Below, piece by piece: positions 7,009 to 15,523 of a stretch of 17,850 bases of DNA. Each line of letters begins with the position of its first letter. The first letter of the stretch is position 1. A model generated the notes under the pieces. That model did not search any database, was not told the DNA's origin, and was given only the letters and a program-made list of their open reading frames with translations. The DNA is from Bacteroidales bacterium (GTDB lineage Bacteria > Bacteroidota > Bacteroidia > Bacteroidales > JAADGE01), in the NCBI GenBank assembly GCA_024762915.1, contig JANTGL010000016.1, positions 1 to 17,850 on the forward strand, in the 5' to 3' direction. A program made the translations under genes and the position numbers.

Positions 7009-10000
7009 ATGGAAAAATCGTTTAATAAAATTAATCTGATTAATGAATTAAAAGAACGAGCAAAAGAATTGAATTGCTTGTATGAAATCCAAGAATTGCT
7101 TAACGACAAAAATAAAAATACAAATGAAATATTAAACGGTATTATTCAAGCAATTCCTCCCGGATGGCAATATCCCGATATTTGTAAATCAAAACTTACT
7201 TATAAAGATATTATTGTAAAATCTGAAGATTTTGATGAATCAAAATGGGTCCTTAGTTCAGATATTAAAGTCCAAAATGATATAGTAGGAAAACTTGAAA
7301 TTTTTTATACACAGGAAAGACCGGTATGTGATGAAGGACCGTTTCTTAAAGAAGAAAGAAGATTAATAAATACCATTACCGAACAAATAGGATCGTTTTT
7401 CTTTCATGAAGAATTAAAATCGGTTTTTGAAGAAAAAAAGCAAACTCAGAAAGTGGGAAATTCAGAATGGTGGATTATTTTAGAAATGTTAAAAAAAACA
7501 GATCCGAAATTATTAATCAGAATTTCAAGAAAGATGGTTAATTATTTATGTTGGAAAGGTATTGATGAAGCTGAAACTTTATTCGAATACTTTGATCCTG
7601 CTAATCCGAATGATAAAAATCAATTTAAAGAAACAAATTTTCCCGTAAAAGCAAAAAGTGAATCAGATTCTTTAAATATTACGGAAAAAATAATTGAGAT
7701 TTCAAATAAATATCTTAGCGAAAAAGAAATTTTTGATAACATCAGTCGATGGATAAAGGAAGATCAATCCGGTTTTATAGTCAATATTCTGGGTAATATG
7801 GGATCAAATTTTGAAGAAATCAGTTCGGTTATCGAAAGGTTATTCCATATGCAGAATCAAGGAACGGAACTTAGCCCTATTCGGCGTAAAAATCTTAAAA
7901 CGACATTAATAAGAAGACTTTTAGGTGATTCTCGAGATTTTGTAAATACGGCTAAAAATTTTTTAGAAATTGATGATTTTTATGAATTAATAAATAAGAC
8001 AATTTATCCGACAAACAGCCACGGCAAATACGGGGGTAAAGCAGCCGGTTTATTTTTGTCAAAGCATATTCTTCAAAAATCTCATTTCAGTAATGAACAC
8101 ACTAAAAATATTAAAATTCCGAAAACATGGTACATTACTTCCGACGGGGTACTTTGTTTTATAAAATATAATCATTTAGAAGATATTTCCGAACAGAAAT
8201 ATAAAGATATTGAATCTATCAGAAAAGAATATCCTTATGTAACACATGTATTTAAAAATGCGTCATTTACAACTGAAATTTTAAAAGGATTGTCAAATAT
8301 GCTTGATGATTTCGGAAATGTTCCCTTAGTTATCAGGAGTTCCAGTTTATTAGAAGATCAGCCGAATTCAATATTTGCCGGCAAATATAAAAGTCTTTTT
8401 ATTTCAAATCAAGGAACTAAAAATGAACGATTAGAAGAACTTTCAAATGCCATAGCGGAAGTTTATGCTTCTACATTCGGACCGGATCCGATAGAATACC
8501 GGCATGAAAGAGGTTTGATTGATTATAATGAAGAAATGGGTGTTATGATTCAGGAAGTTGTAGGAAAAAAAGTCGGTAAATATTTTTTTCCTGCTTTTGC
8601 CGGAGTCGCATTTTCTCAAAATAATTACAGATGGTCCGGCAGAATAAAACAAGAAGACGGTCTGCTCAGACTTGTTCCCGGAATGGGCACCGGTGCCGTT
8701 GATCGTTTAAGTGATGATTATCCTGTTATGATAGCTCCCGGAAAACCTAACTTGAGAGTTAATGTTTCAATTGATGAACTTATTCGATATTCTCCGAAAA
8801 ATATAGATTTAATTGATATGGAAGAACGTTGCTTTAAAACGGTTAAAGTTTCGGATTTGTTGTATGAATACGGTTATGAATATCCCTACATTAACAATAT
8901 TATTTCTTTAATATCAGATAATTATTTGCAAGAAATCAGAAAAATAGGAACGAATTTTAAAAAAGGGAATTTTGTCGTAACATTTAATAATTTGGTTACT
9001 AATACTGAATTTATAAAACAAATTAATTCAACATTAAATGTACTGGAAAAGGAATTTAATTTCCCGACAGATATTGAATTTGCACATGACGGAGAAAACT
9101 TATATTTACTTCAATGCAGAAAACAAAGTTTCGGTAAAATCAGAAGACCTTCAAAAATACCGTATAATATTCCGAAAGAGAAAATTTTATTTTCGGCAGA
9201 AAGAAATATTACAAACGGAACTTTATCAAATATTACACATTTGGTCTATATTGATCCGCAAAAATACAATCAAATTTCGGATCACTCCGATTTGCTTGCT
9301 GTGGGGAAAGCTGTAGGAAAATTAAATAAAATTCTTCCGAAAAGACAGTTTATTTTAATGGGTCCAGGCAGATGGGGAAGCAGAGGAGATATTAAATTAG
9401 GAGTCAATGTCAGTTATTCTGACATCAATAATACGGCAATGTTGATTGAAATTGCAAGAAAACAAAGAGATTATGTCCCGGAACTTTCTTTCGGAACACA
9501 TTTTTTTCAAGATCTTGTTGAAGCTGATATCCTGTACTTACCATTATATCCTGATGATTACGGAATTATTTTTAATGAGGATATTTATAATGATTCACCA
9601 AATATGTTTCCAAAACTCTTACCCGAATTTTCTTCCTTGTCAGATGTCATCAAAGTAATTGATTTATCTTCGGAAAGTGAAGGCTGCATGTTAAATATAT
9701 TTATGAATGAGAATGAATCGAAAGCTTTAGGTGTATTATGTAATGAAGCAGTTGAAACAGATGATACCGATTCTGAGACGAAACAATCAGAAAAAATATT
9801 TGTTAAACCCGATCCGGATATCCACTGGAAATGGCGTTTGCAAGCAGCAGAGCAAATTGCATCAAGACTTGATCCCGAACGATTCGGAGTAAAACGTTTT
9901 TTTGTTTTCGGAAGTACTAAAAATGCAACGGCAGGACCCGGCAGCGATATTGATTTGTTAATCCATTTTACGGGAGATCAAAATCAATTAAAAGATTTAA

Positions 10001-10194
10001 ATTCTTGGTTAGACGGATGGAGTGTGAGTTTGGATTATTCAAATTTTTTGAAAACCGGTTATAAATCTGACGGGTTACTTGATGTTCATGTCGTTACGGA
10101 TGAAGACATTAAAAATCGTACCAGTTTTGCCATAAAAATCGGTGCCGTAACCGATGCCGCAAGAGAATTGAAATTAGGAACCGAATTAAATTAA
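7009..10194 (+). CDS. GAF-like / PPDK_N ATP-grasp / nucleotidyltransferase fusion
   Basis: 1061-residue multidomain protein. Residues 15-135 resemble a GAF-like sensor of a type seen with signalling proteins (LNCLYEIQELL, PPGWQYPDI, DEGPFLKEERRLI). Residues 150-335 are a helical region of unknown role. Residues 340-705 are the PEP synthase-type ATP-grasp domain: GGKAAGLFLS (342-351), VIRSSSLLED (441-450), IQEVVG (514-519), and an acidic LQCR-ending segment (688-704). Residues 725-905 match the second domain of the upstream gene (NGTLSNIT, GPGRWGSRGD at 785-794, THFF at 830-833). Residues 935-1061 are a Pol beta/MNT-type nucleotidyltransferase: GS at 968-969, GSDIDLLI (978-985) giving Asp980 and Asp982, and probably Asp1025 as third carboxylate. 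No phosphohistidine domain is seen. It likely senses a ligand and modifies a target by phosphoryl or nucleotidyl transfer (inference). Confidence 0.85.
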   Translation: MEKSFNKINLINELKERAKELNCLYEIQELLNDKNKNTNEILNGIIQAIPPGWQYPDICKSKLTYKDIIVKSEDFDESKWVLSSDIKVQNDIVGKLEIFYTQERPVCDEGPFLKEERRLINTITEQIGSFFFHEELKSVFEEKKQTQKVGNSEWWIILEMLKKTDPKLLIRISRKMVNYLCWKGIDEAETLFEYFDPANPNDKNQFKETNFPVKAKSESDSLNITEKIIEISNKYLSEKEIFDNISRWIKEDQSGFIVNILGNMGSNFEEISSVIERLFHMQNQGTELSPIRRKNLKTTLIRRLLGDSRDFVNTAKNFLEIDDFYELINKTIYPTNSHGKYGGKAAGLFLSKHILQKSHFSNEHTKNIKIPKTWYITSDGVLCFIKYNHLEDISEQKYKDIESIRKEYPYVTHVFKNASFTTEILKGLSNMLDDFGNVPLVIRSSSLLEDQPNSIFAGKYKSLFISNQGTKNERLEELSNAIAEVYASTFGPDPIEYRHERGLIDYNEEMGVMIQEVVGKKVGKYFFPAFAGVAFSQNNYRWSGRIKQEDGLLRLVPGMGTGAVDRLSDDYPVMIAPGKPNLRVNVSIDELIRYSPKNIDLIDMEERCFKTVKVSDLLYEYGYEYPYINNIISLISDNYLQEIRKIGTNFKKGNFVVTFNNLVTNTEFIKQINSTLNVLEKEFNFPTDIEFAHDGENLYLLQCRKQSFGKIRRPSKIPYNIPKEKILFSAERNITNGTLSNITHLVYIDPQKYNQISDHSDLLAVGKAVGKLNKILPKRQFILMGPGRWGSRGDIKLGVNVSYSDINNTAMLIEIARKQRDYVPELSFGTHFFQDLVEADILYLPLYPDDYGIIFNEDIYNDSPNMFPKLLPEFSSLSDVIKVIDLSSESEGCMLNIFMNENESKALGVLCNEAVETDDTDSETKQSEKIFVKPDPDIHWKWRLQAAEQIASRLDPERFGVKRFFVFGSTKNATAGPGSDIDLLIHFTGDQNQLKDLNSWLDGWSVSLDYSNFLKTGYKSDGLLDVHVVTDEDIKNRTSFAIKIGAVTDAARELKLGTELN

Positions 10195-11049
10195 TTCTCT
10201 TATTGCATTTTCCGGTTCTTTAGGATTAAATTTCACCAGAGCTAATTCTTTACCGTTATGAGCGGCTGAAAAAGAATATGTATTCTTAATTTTATCATGC
10301 CAAAAGCCGGTTATTTCGGCAGATTCATGGACATGTCCGTGTAAAGTTATTAGAGGTTGTTTTGCATAAATAAATCTTTGTACGGCAATACTTCCGATAT
10401 GAACATCCAAAGGTGCATAATCAACCATTTTACCGTCTAAAGCCGCTCTGTCCAAGTGTGTTTTATAGGGTGGTGAATGAAATAAAAATATTGCATTTGA
10501 AAGATTATCTTCTCCTGCTAATTCCTCTAAATCTTTTTTAATTGTAGAATATAAGATGTCATCTTTTTTAATTGTAAAGGAATGATAACCTTCTTCCGGA
10601 GGAACACATCCCGGATCAACATATCTTGATACATCATATTTTTCCCAATCTTTCATCAAAAACGGAGAAGGAGGAATAAATGAATAACCGTAAACAGTGT
10701 ATTCTCCGAATGATACTTTTTTGTTGTGAACATATTTCCATAAATGGTCTTCTTCTCCTTTAATAAAAAGATTTTCATCTGCTTTTGAATCATCATTTCC
10801 TAAAATAATAAATACCTTCGGATAATTATTTTTTAACTTTTTTTTAATTCTGATAAATCCGTCTTTTATTATTTCTTGAAAAAAATCTTTAGGAACATCT
10901 TCCGATGAAGAAAAAGCATATAATCCGGAAGGCAATAAATCTCCTCCGAAAAATACGGCATCCGGTTTTTCAATCTCAATTTTCCGGAAAAGTTTTTCAT
11001 ATCGGCTGATATCGCCGTGTAAATCAGAAACAAAAAAACATAAAGACAT
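10186..11049 (-). CDS. Calcineurin-like metallophosphoesterase
   Basis: A 287-residue cytosolic phosphoesterase with the expected two-metal site: SDLHGD (Asp9, His11), GGD (Asp37), GND (Asn85, Asp86), His191 in LFHSPP, and HGHVH (237-241). The GNHE/D motif reads GNDD, a variant lacking the usual His, which also occurs in other branches of the superfamily. Specificity (nucleotide, phosphoprotein or other) cannot be told. Its 3' end overlaps the fusion-protein gene tail to tail by 9 bp, both stop codons lying inside the overlap, so there is no room for a terminator between them. Upstream, 28 bp separate it from the outer-membrane metallopeptidase-like gene, suggesting shared transcription. No signal peptide is present. 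Confidence 0.85.
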   Translation of the reverse strand: MSLCFFVSDLHGDISRYEKLFRKIEIEKPDAVFFGGDLLPSGLYAFSSSEDVPKDFFQEIIKDGFIRIKKKLKNNYPKVFIILGNDDSKADENLFIKGEEDHLWKYVHNKKVSFGEYTVYGYSFIPPSPFLMKDWEKYDVSRYVDPGCVPPEEGYHSFTIKKDDILYSTIKKDLEELAGEDNLSNAIFLFHSPPYKTHLDRAALDGKMVDYAPLDVHIGSIAVQRFIYAKQPLITLHGHVHESAEITGFWHDKIKNTYSFSAAHNGKELALVKFNPKEPENAIRELI

Positions 11050-11077
11050 AAAACTTAGTTTATATAAAATTTTGACT

Positions 11078-13921
11078 TTAAAACGGAATACTTAAAGCAA
11101 TAAATTCCGGAACAATATTTTGTGAACCGTCTAAAAGATAAGAAACTCTTCCGCCGATTTCTATCGGTTCGTTTAACCTTAAAACATATATTTGCAGATA
11201 CATTTCTAATCCTGCAGATTGATAATTTGAAATTGTTTCAGAACCTATTTGATTTAAATTTGCATAATCATAAAAAATATTTGCACGTAATCTTTTAAAA
11301 TAAACAAACTGACCGATATTAAAATCGGGATACCAAACCGGAAACGAATAATTTGCCTGAAATGATATTAAATTATCAAATGCCTGATAAGAATATCCTC
11401 TTGGGAAAGATTGAGGACTGTTAAACCAATAATAATTTACATTATCGAAATCATTCCTTTGAAACTCTGTTCCGGCTTTTAAATTAAGTGAATGATGTTT
11501 GAAAATTCCCGGTAAATAAGCGGATGCAATTGCAGAAAATTGATGCCCGTAGATGTTTGTATTAAAAGGTGTGTGTTGATACAGTGCATATAAAAAATAA
11601 CCGAATCTCGGATTAATATCCTGAGTTGCCTGATGCCTGAAAGTATAAATTTGCCCTGAGTAAGCTAAACTTGAGAAATTTCCGTTTAAAGATTCATTAA
11701 TATAACGATAATTCTTGTTATTTCTTTGAATGTATGAATATGATGCATTTATTTTTGCACCTTTGTAATAGATACCTTTACTAAAGTCAAGAGGAACACT
11801 TGTTTTAAACGTTCCTTTGATTTCTTCCCATCGGTCATTGCCCAAATCTCCGTAATTTGCACTGCGTTGTGCCCAACCGCCCGAAACAGAAAATTCGGGA
11901 TAATAACGTTTGAAAATTACGCTTATATTTGAACTGAGTGTTTTCTCATTGATATTATATGATCCTCCGAGTGATCCGAAAACCGTATTCAAAATATTTG
12001 CCGAATAAATGTCAAACCCCACTTCCGGTTTATAATTTAATATATCTTCGTATGATACGGAAGATATAGGTTCGGAATAAAATCCCCAACTGTGAATATT
12101 AATTGCATTTTTTAATTTGTTGTATTTCTTAACTTTAAATGTTTTTTTCGGAATTAAATCCGGATTCATCATATTTTTTCCTTGTTCTTGTTTTTGTAAA
12201 ATTTCTGCCGTATTAAGTCCGACAAATTTTACTTTTTTAATCGGCTTCCAATTTTTTTCATTCAGTGTCATTTCGGCAATATCATATCCTTCAGCGGAAT
12301 AATCAATAAACAGCATTTTATCATTTTTTATTTTCGGATTATATGCTCCGAATTTTCTTGAAGTTATCTGAAAACGTTCTCTTGTGTTAATATTAATCGC
12401 ATAAATATTTCCGATACCGTTGTACGGTGAATTGTAAATAATGTAATTCTTGTAGAATACCGGTCTTCCGATATTTTCAAAAGAACGATTATTTACACTT
12501 ACGACTGTTTTTTCTATGGTGTCAAAAACAGTTAAAACAGTACCTTCTTCATTGCTTCTCGTGAAAATGATTTTTGTTCCCTCACTATTCCACGACGGCG
12601 TTCTGAAAAAGTTGTTGTTTGTTCCTTCATAACGCATTAATTCTTTTCCGGTCTCGGCATTCAAAATTACAAGAGCCGATTTCATTAAATCGTTATATTC
12701 TACGGCAACAATTTTTTTCCCGTCTGGAGAAATTGCAGGAGCAAAATATTTTTGTTTTTTTGTTAAGCGTTTTTCTTTTTTGGTTGCTATATCAAATACA
12801 ATAATATCGGAATAAGTCCTTAATTGCCATCTCAAGTCCGGGTATGTTCTTGCCCATACTGCTTTATTTTTTGCAAAAGAAACCAAACCGGCATCCGTTT
12901 CTTTTATTTTATATTCTTTTCCTTCATTATTAATCATATAAAAAGATGTAAGATCACCTTTAATACTGCTTTTTTTAAACAAAATATGCGTATCGTTAAT
13001 GAAGTTTGGTTCCGTGTATTTTGTCCATGATTTTTTCTTTGTTTTATTAATAATTTTTGCATCCGATATTTTTAAATCTTTAATCTTGTCATTCCATTCA
13101 GTCTTTAAATCTTTCATTGCATTACGGTATAAATTTTTCTCATTTAAGCCGGTATGATGTTTTAATGCAAGAGAAAAAGCATAAGGCCAAAAAGAATATT
13201 TTGAAGATGTTTCTAAGGTATTGTCCCAAACTTCGGCACCGTATTTTGTTCTTGCATAAGAAGTCATTAACCAACCCAAATTATACCATCCCGGATAAAA
13301 TGTTTTATAAGACCTGAATTTGGCTTTATCATATTTAATTTTTTGATTGCTTAAAAGTATGGTTCGAATTCCCATTTCAAATTGAGGAATTCGGCCTCTT
13401 CCGTTTTCGGATAATCCGGTCTCCATACATACGGCATCACCTTCAAAATACCAATAGGGATAGGAGTATTGTCCCATTAATATTCCCGTTTGACCGAATA
13501 AAATATTCATTAAACGGGTAAAATGCCGGTTGCTTTTTGCATATTGCACGGCGTGCCTGAATTCATGCGAACCGAGTGTGTAAAACCAATCCTCAGTTCC
13601 CAAATCAGATGCGTATTGCGAAGGTGTAACATTCCATGCCGAACGCCAAGGTCGTAACCCGACAAAACCGTTAGAAATTGTTGATTGATTGTAAATTAAC
13701 AAAGGTAACTTTTTAGGTTTCCCGGTTAAGGTTTTCGTTTCAAACGGATATAAATAGTCAATAAGATTGGCTGTTTTCCGTGCTTGATTTTCTAAACCCG
13801 CAGGAAAAATTACTTTAGCATGTTCGGAATTTATCTCAAACCACTTTAATGAACTCGGATTTTGTTGAGCATATAGATGTGATGAAATTATCAACAGTAA
13901 AAATAATAAAGTCTTTTTCAT
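11078..13921 (-). CDS. Outer-membrane protein: gluzincin, beta-propeller, beta-barrel
   Basis: 947 residues from the ATG at 13921. A longer start (TTG at 13951) would place a promoter box inside the gene and the signal peptide internally, so I reject it. Residues 1-18 are a clear signal peptide (MKKT, leucine-rich core, LYA cleavage). Residues 20-290 contain HEFRH (119-123) and, 36 residues later, FEGDAVCMETG with Glu160. This matches the HExxH...EGxA arrangement of gluzincin metallopeptidases, so zinc binding is plausible. Residues 300-555 hold PD40/TolB-like propeller blades (PAISPDGKKI at 395-404, PSWNSEGTKI at 442-451). Roughly 600-947 is rich in alternating Tyr/Phe strands and ends in Phe, typical of an outer-membrane beta-barrel. 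The likely site is the outer membrane with the peptidase-like part outside or in the periplasm; the substrate is unknown. Confidence 0.78.
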   Translation of the reverse strand: MKKTLLFLLLIISSHLYAQQNPSSLKWFEINSEHAKVIFPAGLENQARKTANLIDYLYPFETKTLTGKPKKLPLLIYNQSTISNGFVGLRPWRSAWNVTPSQYASDLGTEDWFYTLGSHEFRHAVQYAKSNRHFTRLMNILFGQTGILMGQYSYPYWYFEGDAVCMETGLSENGRGRIPQFEMGIRTILLSNQKIKYDKAKFRSYKTFYPGWYNLGWLMTSYARTKYGAEVWDNTLETSSKYSFWPYAFSLALKHHTGLNEKNLYRNAMKDLKTEWNDKIKDLKISDAKIINKTKKKSWTKYTEPNFINDTHILFKKSSIKGDLTSFYMINNEGKEYKIKETDAGLVSFAKNKAVWARTYPDLRWQLRTYSDIIVFDIATKKEKRLTKKQKYFAPAISPDGKKIVAVEYNDLMKSALVILNAETGKELMRYEGTNNNFFRTPSWNSEGTKIIFTRSNEEGTVLTVFDTIEKTVVSVNNRSFENIGRPVFYKNYIIYNSPYNGIGNIYAININTRERFQITSRKFGAYNPKIKNDKMLFIDYSAEGYDIAEMTLNEKNWKPIKKVKFVGLNTAEILQKQEQGKNMMNPDLIPKKTFKVKKYNKLKNAINIHSWGFYSEPISSVSYEDILNYKPEVGFDIYSANILNTVFGSLGGSYNINEKTLSSNISVIFKRYYPEFSVSGGWAQRSANYGDLGNDRWEEIKGTFKTSVPLDFSKGIYYKGAKINASYSYIQRNNKNYRYINESLNGNFSSLAYSGQIYTFRHQATQDINPRFGYFLYALYQHTPFNTNIYGHQFSAIASAYLPGIFKHHSLNLKAGTEFQRNDFDNVNYYWFNSPQSFPRGYSYQAFDNLISFQANYSFPVWYPDFNIGQFVYFKRLRANIFYDYANLNQIGSETISNYQSAGLEMYLQIYVLRLNEPIEIGGRVSYLLDGSQNIVPEFIALSIPF

Positions 13922-13948
13922 TTTTTTATAGATGTATGATTTAATTCT

Positions 13949-13956
13949 CAAACTTA
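13949..13956 (-). promoter_or_regulatory. -7 promoter element for the minus-strand two-gene unit
   Basis: On the minus strand this reads TAAGTTTG, a full match to TAnnTTTG. It lies 27 bp before the ATG at 13921. Transcription from it would begin downstream of the TTG at 13951, which supports the shorter start. No convincing -33 TTG was seen. Confidence 0.5.
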
Positions 13957-13973
13957 AATGATTTTTCCGGAAT

Positions 13974-14005
13974 TAAAAAATGCTTTCCGAATAAACGAAA
14001 AGCAT
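13974..14005 (-). terminator. Rho-independent terminator of the small membrane-protein gene
   Basis: On the minus strand ATGCTTTTCG and CGGAAAGCAT pair over 10 bp (one U-G wobble) around a 6-nt TTTATT loop, followed directly by TTTTTT. It begins 22 bp after the stop of the gene at 14028-14555 and stops read-through into the outer-membrane protein gene. Confidence 0.8.
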
Positions 14006-14027
14006 AAAATAGAATTTAAATAAAATT

Positions 14028-14555
14028 TTATTCAATTTGTACGGCTTTGAATTGCCAACCTTTTGATTTTTTATATTTTTTTCCGATAAAAAAAACAGAT
14101 GTTCCGATTGCCGTAACCGGAACAGCAATTATATCTAACAAAATTCCTGCTATTACGGCAAATACGCCTCCTAAATCATTACTTTGATAACCTTTTATAA
14201 TCATTACCGTTCCAACTCCGGTAAATAACAAACCGGCCGTTCCGATGACACTTCCCGTAATCATAGTAGCCTTAAAACGAATAGCAATTTTTTCAATTTT
14301 ATTTATTTCAAAAGTTTTATCTGAAGTAAATATTTCATCTTGTCCGATACTATCAACCCAAACGTTATACTTTTGTCCTTCATACCAAATTTTAGCTTTT
14401 TTACCGTGTCTGAGATATTTTATTTTTGAACCTTTTGATATTTCTAATGCCGATTGTATTTTATGGTCTTGAGCATTAAGCGGATTTATATTTCCGTATT
14501 GAAAAAACAGAAGCAGAGTAAGGAATACCGAAGTCAATTTTTCTGAATGTAACAT
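14028..14555 (-). CDS. Small exported/membrane protein of unknown function
   Basis: 175 residues; I do not recognise a family. Residues 1-29 look like a signal peptide (MLHSEKL, hydrophobic run, LNAQ). Residues 30-90 are a charged region, perhaps a small beta domain (KGSKIKYLRHGKKAKIWYEG). Two hydrophobic Gly-rich segments follow, at about 95-120 and 128-155, then a basic tail. This fits an envelope protein with an outside/periplasmic N-terminal domain and a helical hairpin in the membrane. It is monocistronic, with its own terminator, and divergent from the ParA-family gene across 168 bp that include a TATATATATA run at about 14563-14572. Confidence 0.65.
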   Translation of the reverse strand: MLHSEKLTSVFLTLLLFFQYGNINPLNAQDHKIQSALEISKGSKIKYLRHGKKAKIWYEGQKYNVWVDSIGQDEIFTSDKTFEINKIEKIAIRFKATMITGSVIGTAGLLFTGVGTVMIIKGYQSNDLGGVFAVIAGILLDIIAVPVTAIGTSVFFIGKKYKKSKGWQFKAVQIE

Positions 14556-14723
14556 TATTTTATATATATATTAATTTCTATGCAACTTACAACAATAATA
14601 TTTATTATAAAAAGATTTTTTATTGATTTTAGAAAAAACTTTATAATTTTATCTTTTTGCAAGATTATTGTAACAAAAGAATTAAATATTCGTACTACTC
14701 TTTAAAACAGTTGATTTCATATT

Positions 14724-15485
14724 ATGAGCAGAGTTATTTCAATCAGTAATCATAAAGGCGGTGTCGGCAAAACAACCAGTGTTGTTAATATCGGTGCCGG
14801 TTTAGCATACAAAGGAAGAAAAGTTTTATTAATTGATTTGGATCCTCAAGCTAATTTAACCATAAGTTTCGGTGTGTCGGAAGCGGAACATTCTGTTTAT
14901 GATGCTTTTACAAACGGGCAAAGTCTGCAACCCATAAATATCAGAAAAAATTTGGATATTATTCCTGCTTCGGCTGAATTAGCTGCTGCAGAAATAGAAT
15001 TAAATACGGAAAACGATCAAGAAAGTAATATTGCAAACTTAATTAAACCGATACGAAATGATTATGATTATATAATTATTGATTGTCCGCCGTCATTGGG
15101 TCTGTTAACTTTGAATGCTTTTGCCGCTTCCGATGAGGTGATAATTCCCATACAACCGCATTTTCTCGCCGTAAAAGGTTTGGCTAAAATTATAGAAGTG
15201 GTTAACGGAATTAAAACAACTTTGAATAAAAAAGTTGAAATTTCAGGAGTATTTGTCGTAATGTACGATCGAAGAAAAATTCTACATCAAGATGTATTGG
15301 ATACCGTAATTATGTATTTTGACGACAGGGTGTTTAATGCAAAAGTCAGAACGAATATTGCTTTAGCGGAAGCCCCCGCAGTGGGACAAGATATTTTTGA
15401 ATATGCTCCCGAAAGTAACGGTGCTTTTGATTACGGAAGAATAGTAAATGAAGTTATAGCAATGGAAGAAAAATTCGGAAAATAA
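14724..15485 (+). CDS. ParA/Soj-family ATPase without ParB neighbour
   Basis: 253-residue ParA-type P-loop ATPase. It shows the deviant Walker A motif KGGVGKTT (11-18) with signature Lys11 and P-loop Lys16, the DLDPQAN switch (38-44), and the hydrophobic Walker B stretch ending at Asp120 followed by CPPS. Such ATPases dimerise on ATP, bind DNA non-specifically through basic residues, and position plasmids, chromosome origins or protein cargoes. No parB gene follows. The next gene, 38 bp downstream, is a small charged protein, an arrangement resembling cargo-positioning ATPase/partner pairs. It could also be a remnant of a plasmid partition locus or a second chromosomal ParA; the cargo is unknown. 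Confidence 0.85.
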   Translation: MSRVISISNHKGGVGKTTSVVNIGAGLAYKGRKVLLIDLDPQANLTISFGVSEAEHSVYDAFTNGQSLQPINIRKNLDIIPASAELAAAEIELNTENDQESNIANLIKPIRNDYDYIIIDCPPSLGLLTLNAFAASDEVIIPIQPHFLAVKGLAKIIEVVNGIKTTLNKKVEISGVFVVMYDRRKILHQDVLDTVIMYFDDRVFNAKVRTNIALAEAPAVGQDIFEYAPESNGAFDYGRIVNEVIAMEEKFGK

Positions 15486-15497
15486 ACGGATTTAATG

Positions 15498-15505
15498 TAA
15501 CTTTG
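15498..15505 (+). promoter_or_regulatory. Possible -7 element before the ParA partner gene
   Basis: TAACTTTG matches TAnnTTTG and ends 18 nt before the ATG at 15524, the same geometry as at the deformylase gene. This would give the small gene extra transcription independent of the ATPase gene. No clear -33 element is visible, so it is tentative. Confidence 0.4.
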
Positions 15506-15523
15506 AATAATTATTTATAAAAA

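Noticed and set aside
12117..13317. Four short plus-strand ORFs inside the outer-membrane protein gene
   Set aside because: All are antisense shadows; their peptides are low-complexity Phe/Leu-rich products of A-rich coding sequence on the other strand.
13922..13951. TTG start giving 10 extra residues on the outer-membrane protein
   Set aside because: The TTG lies inside the TAAGTTTG promoter box, and the extension would bury a textbook signal peptide that begins at the ATG at 13921.
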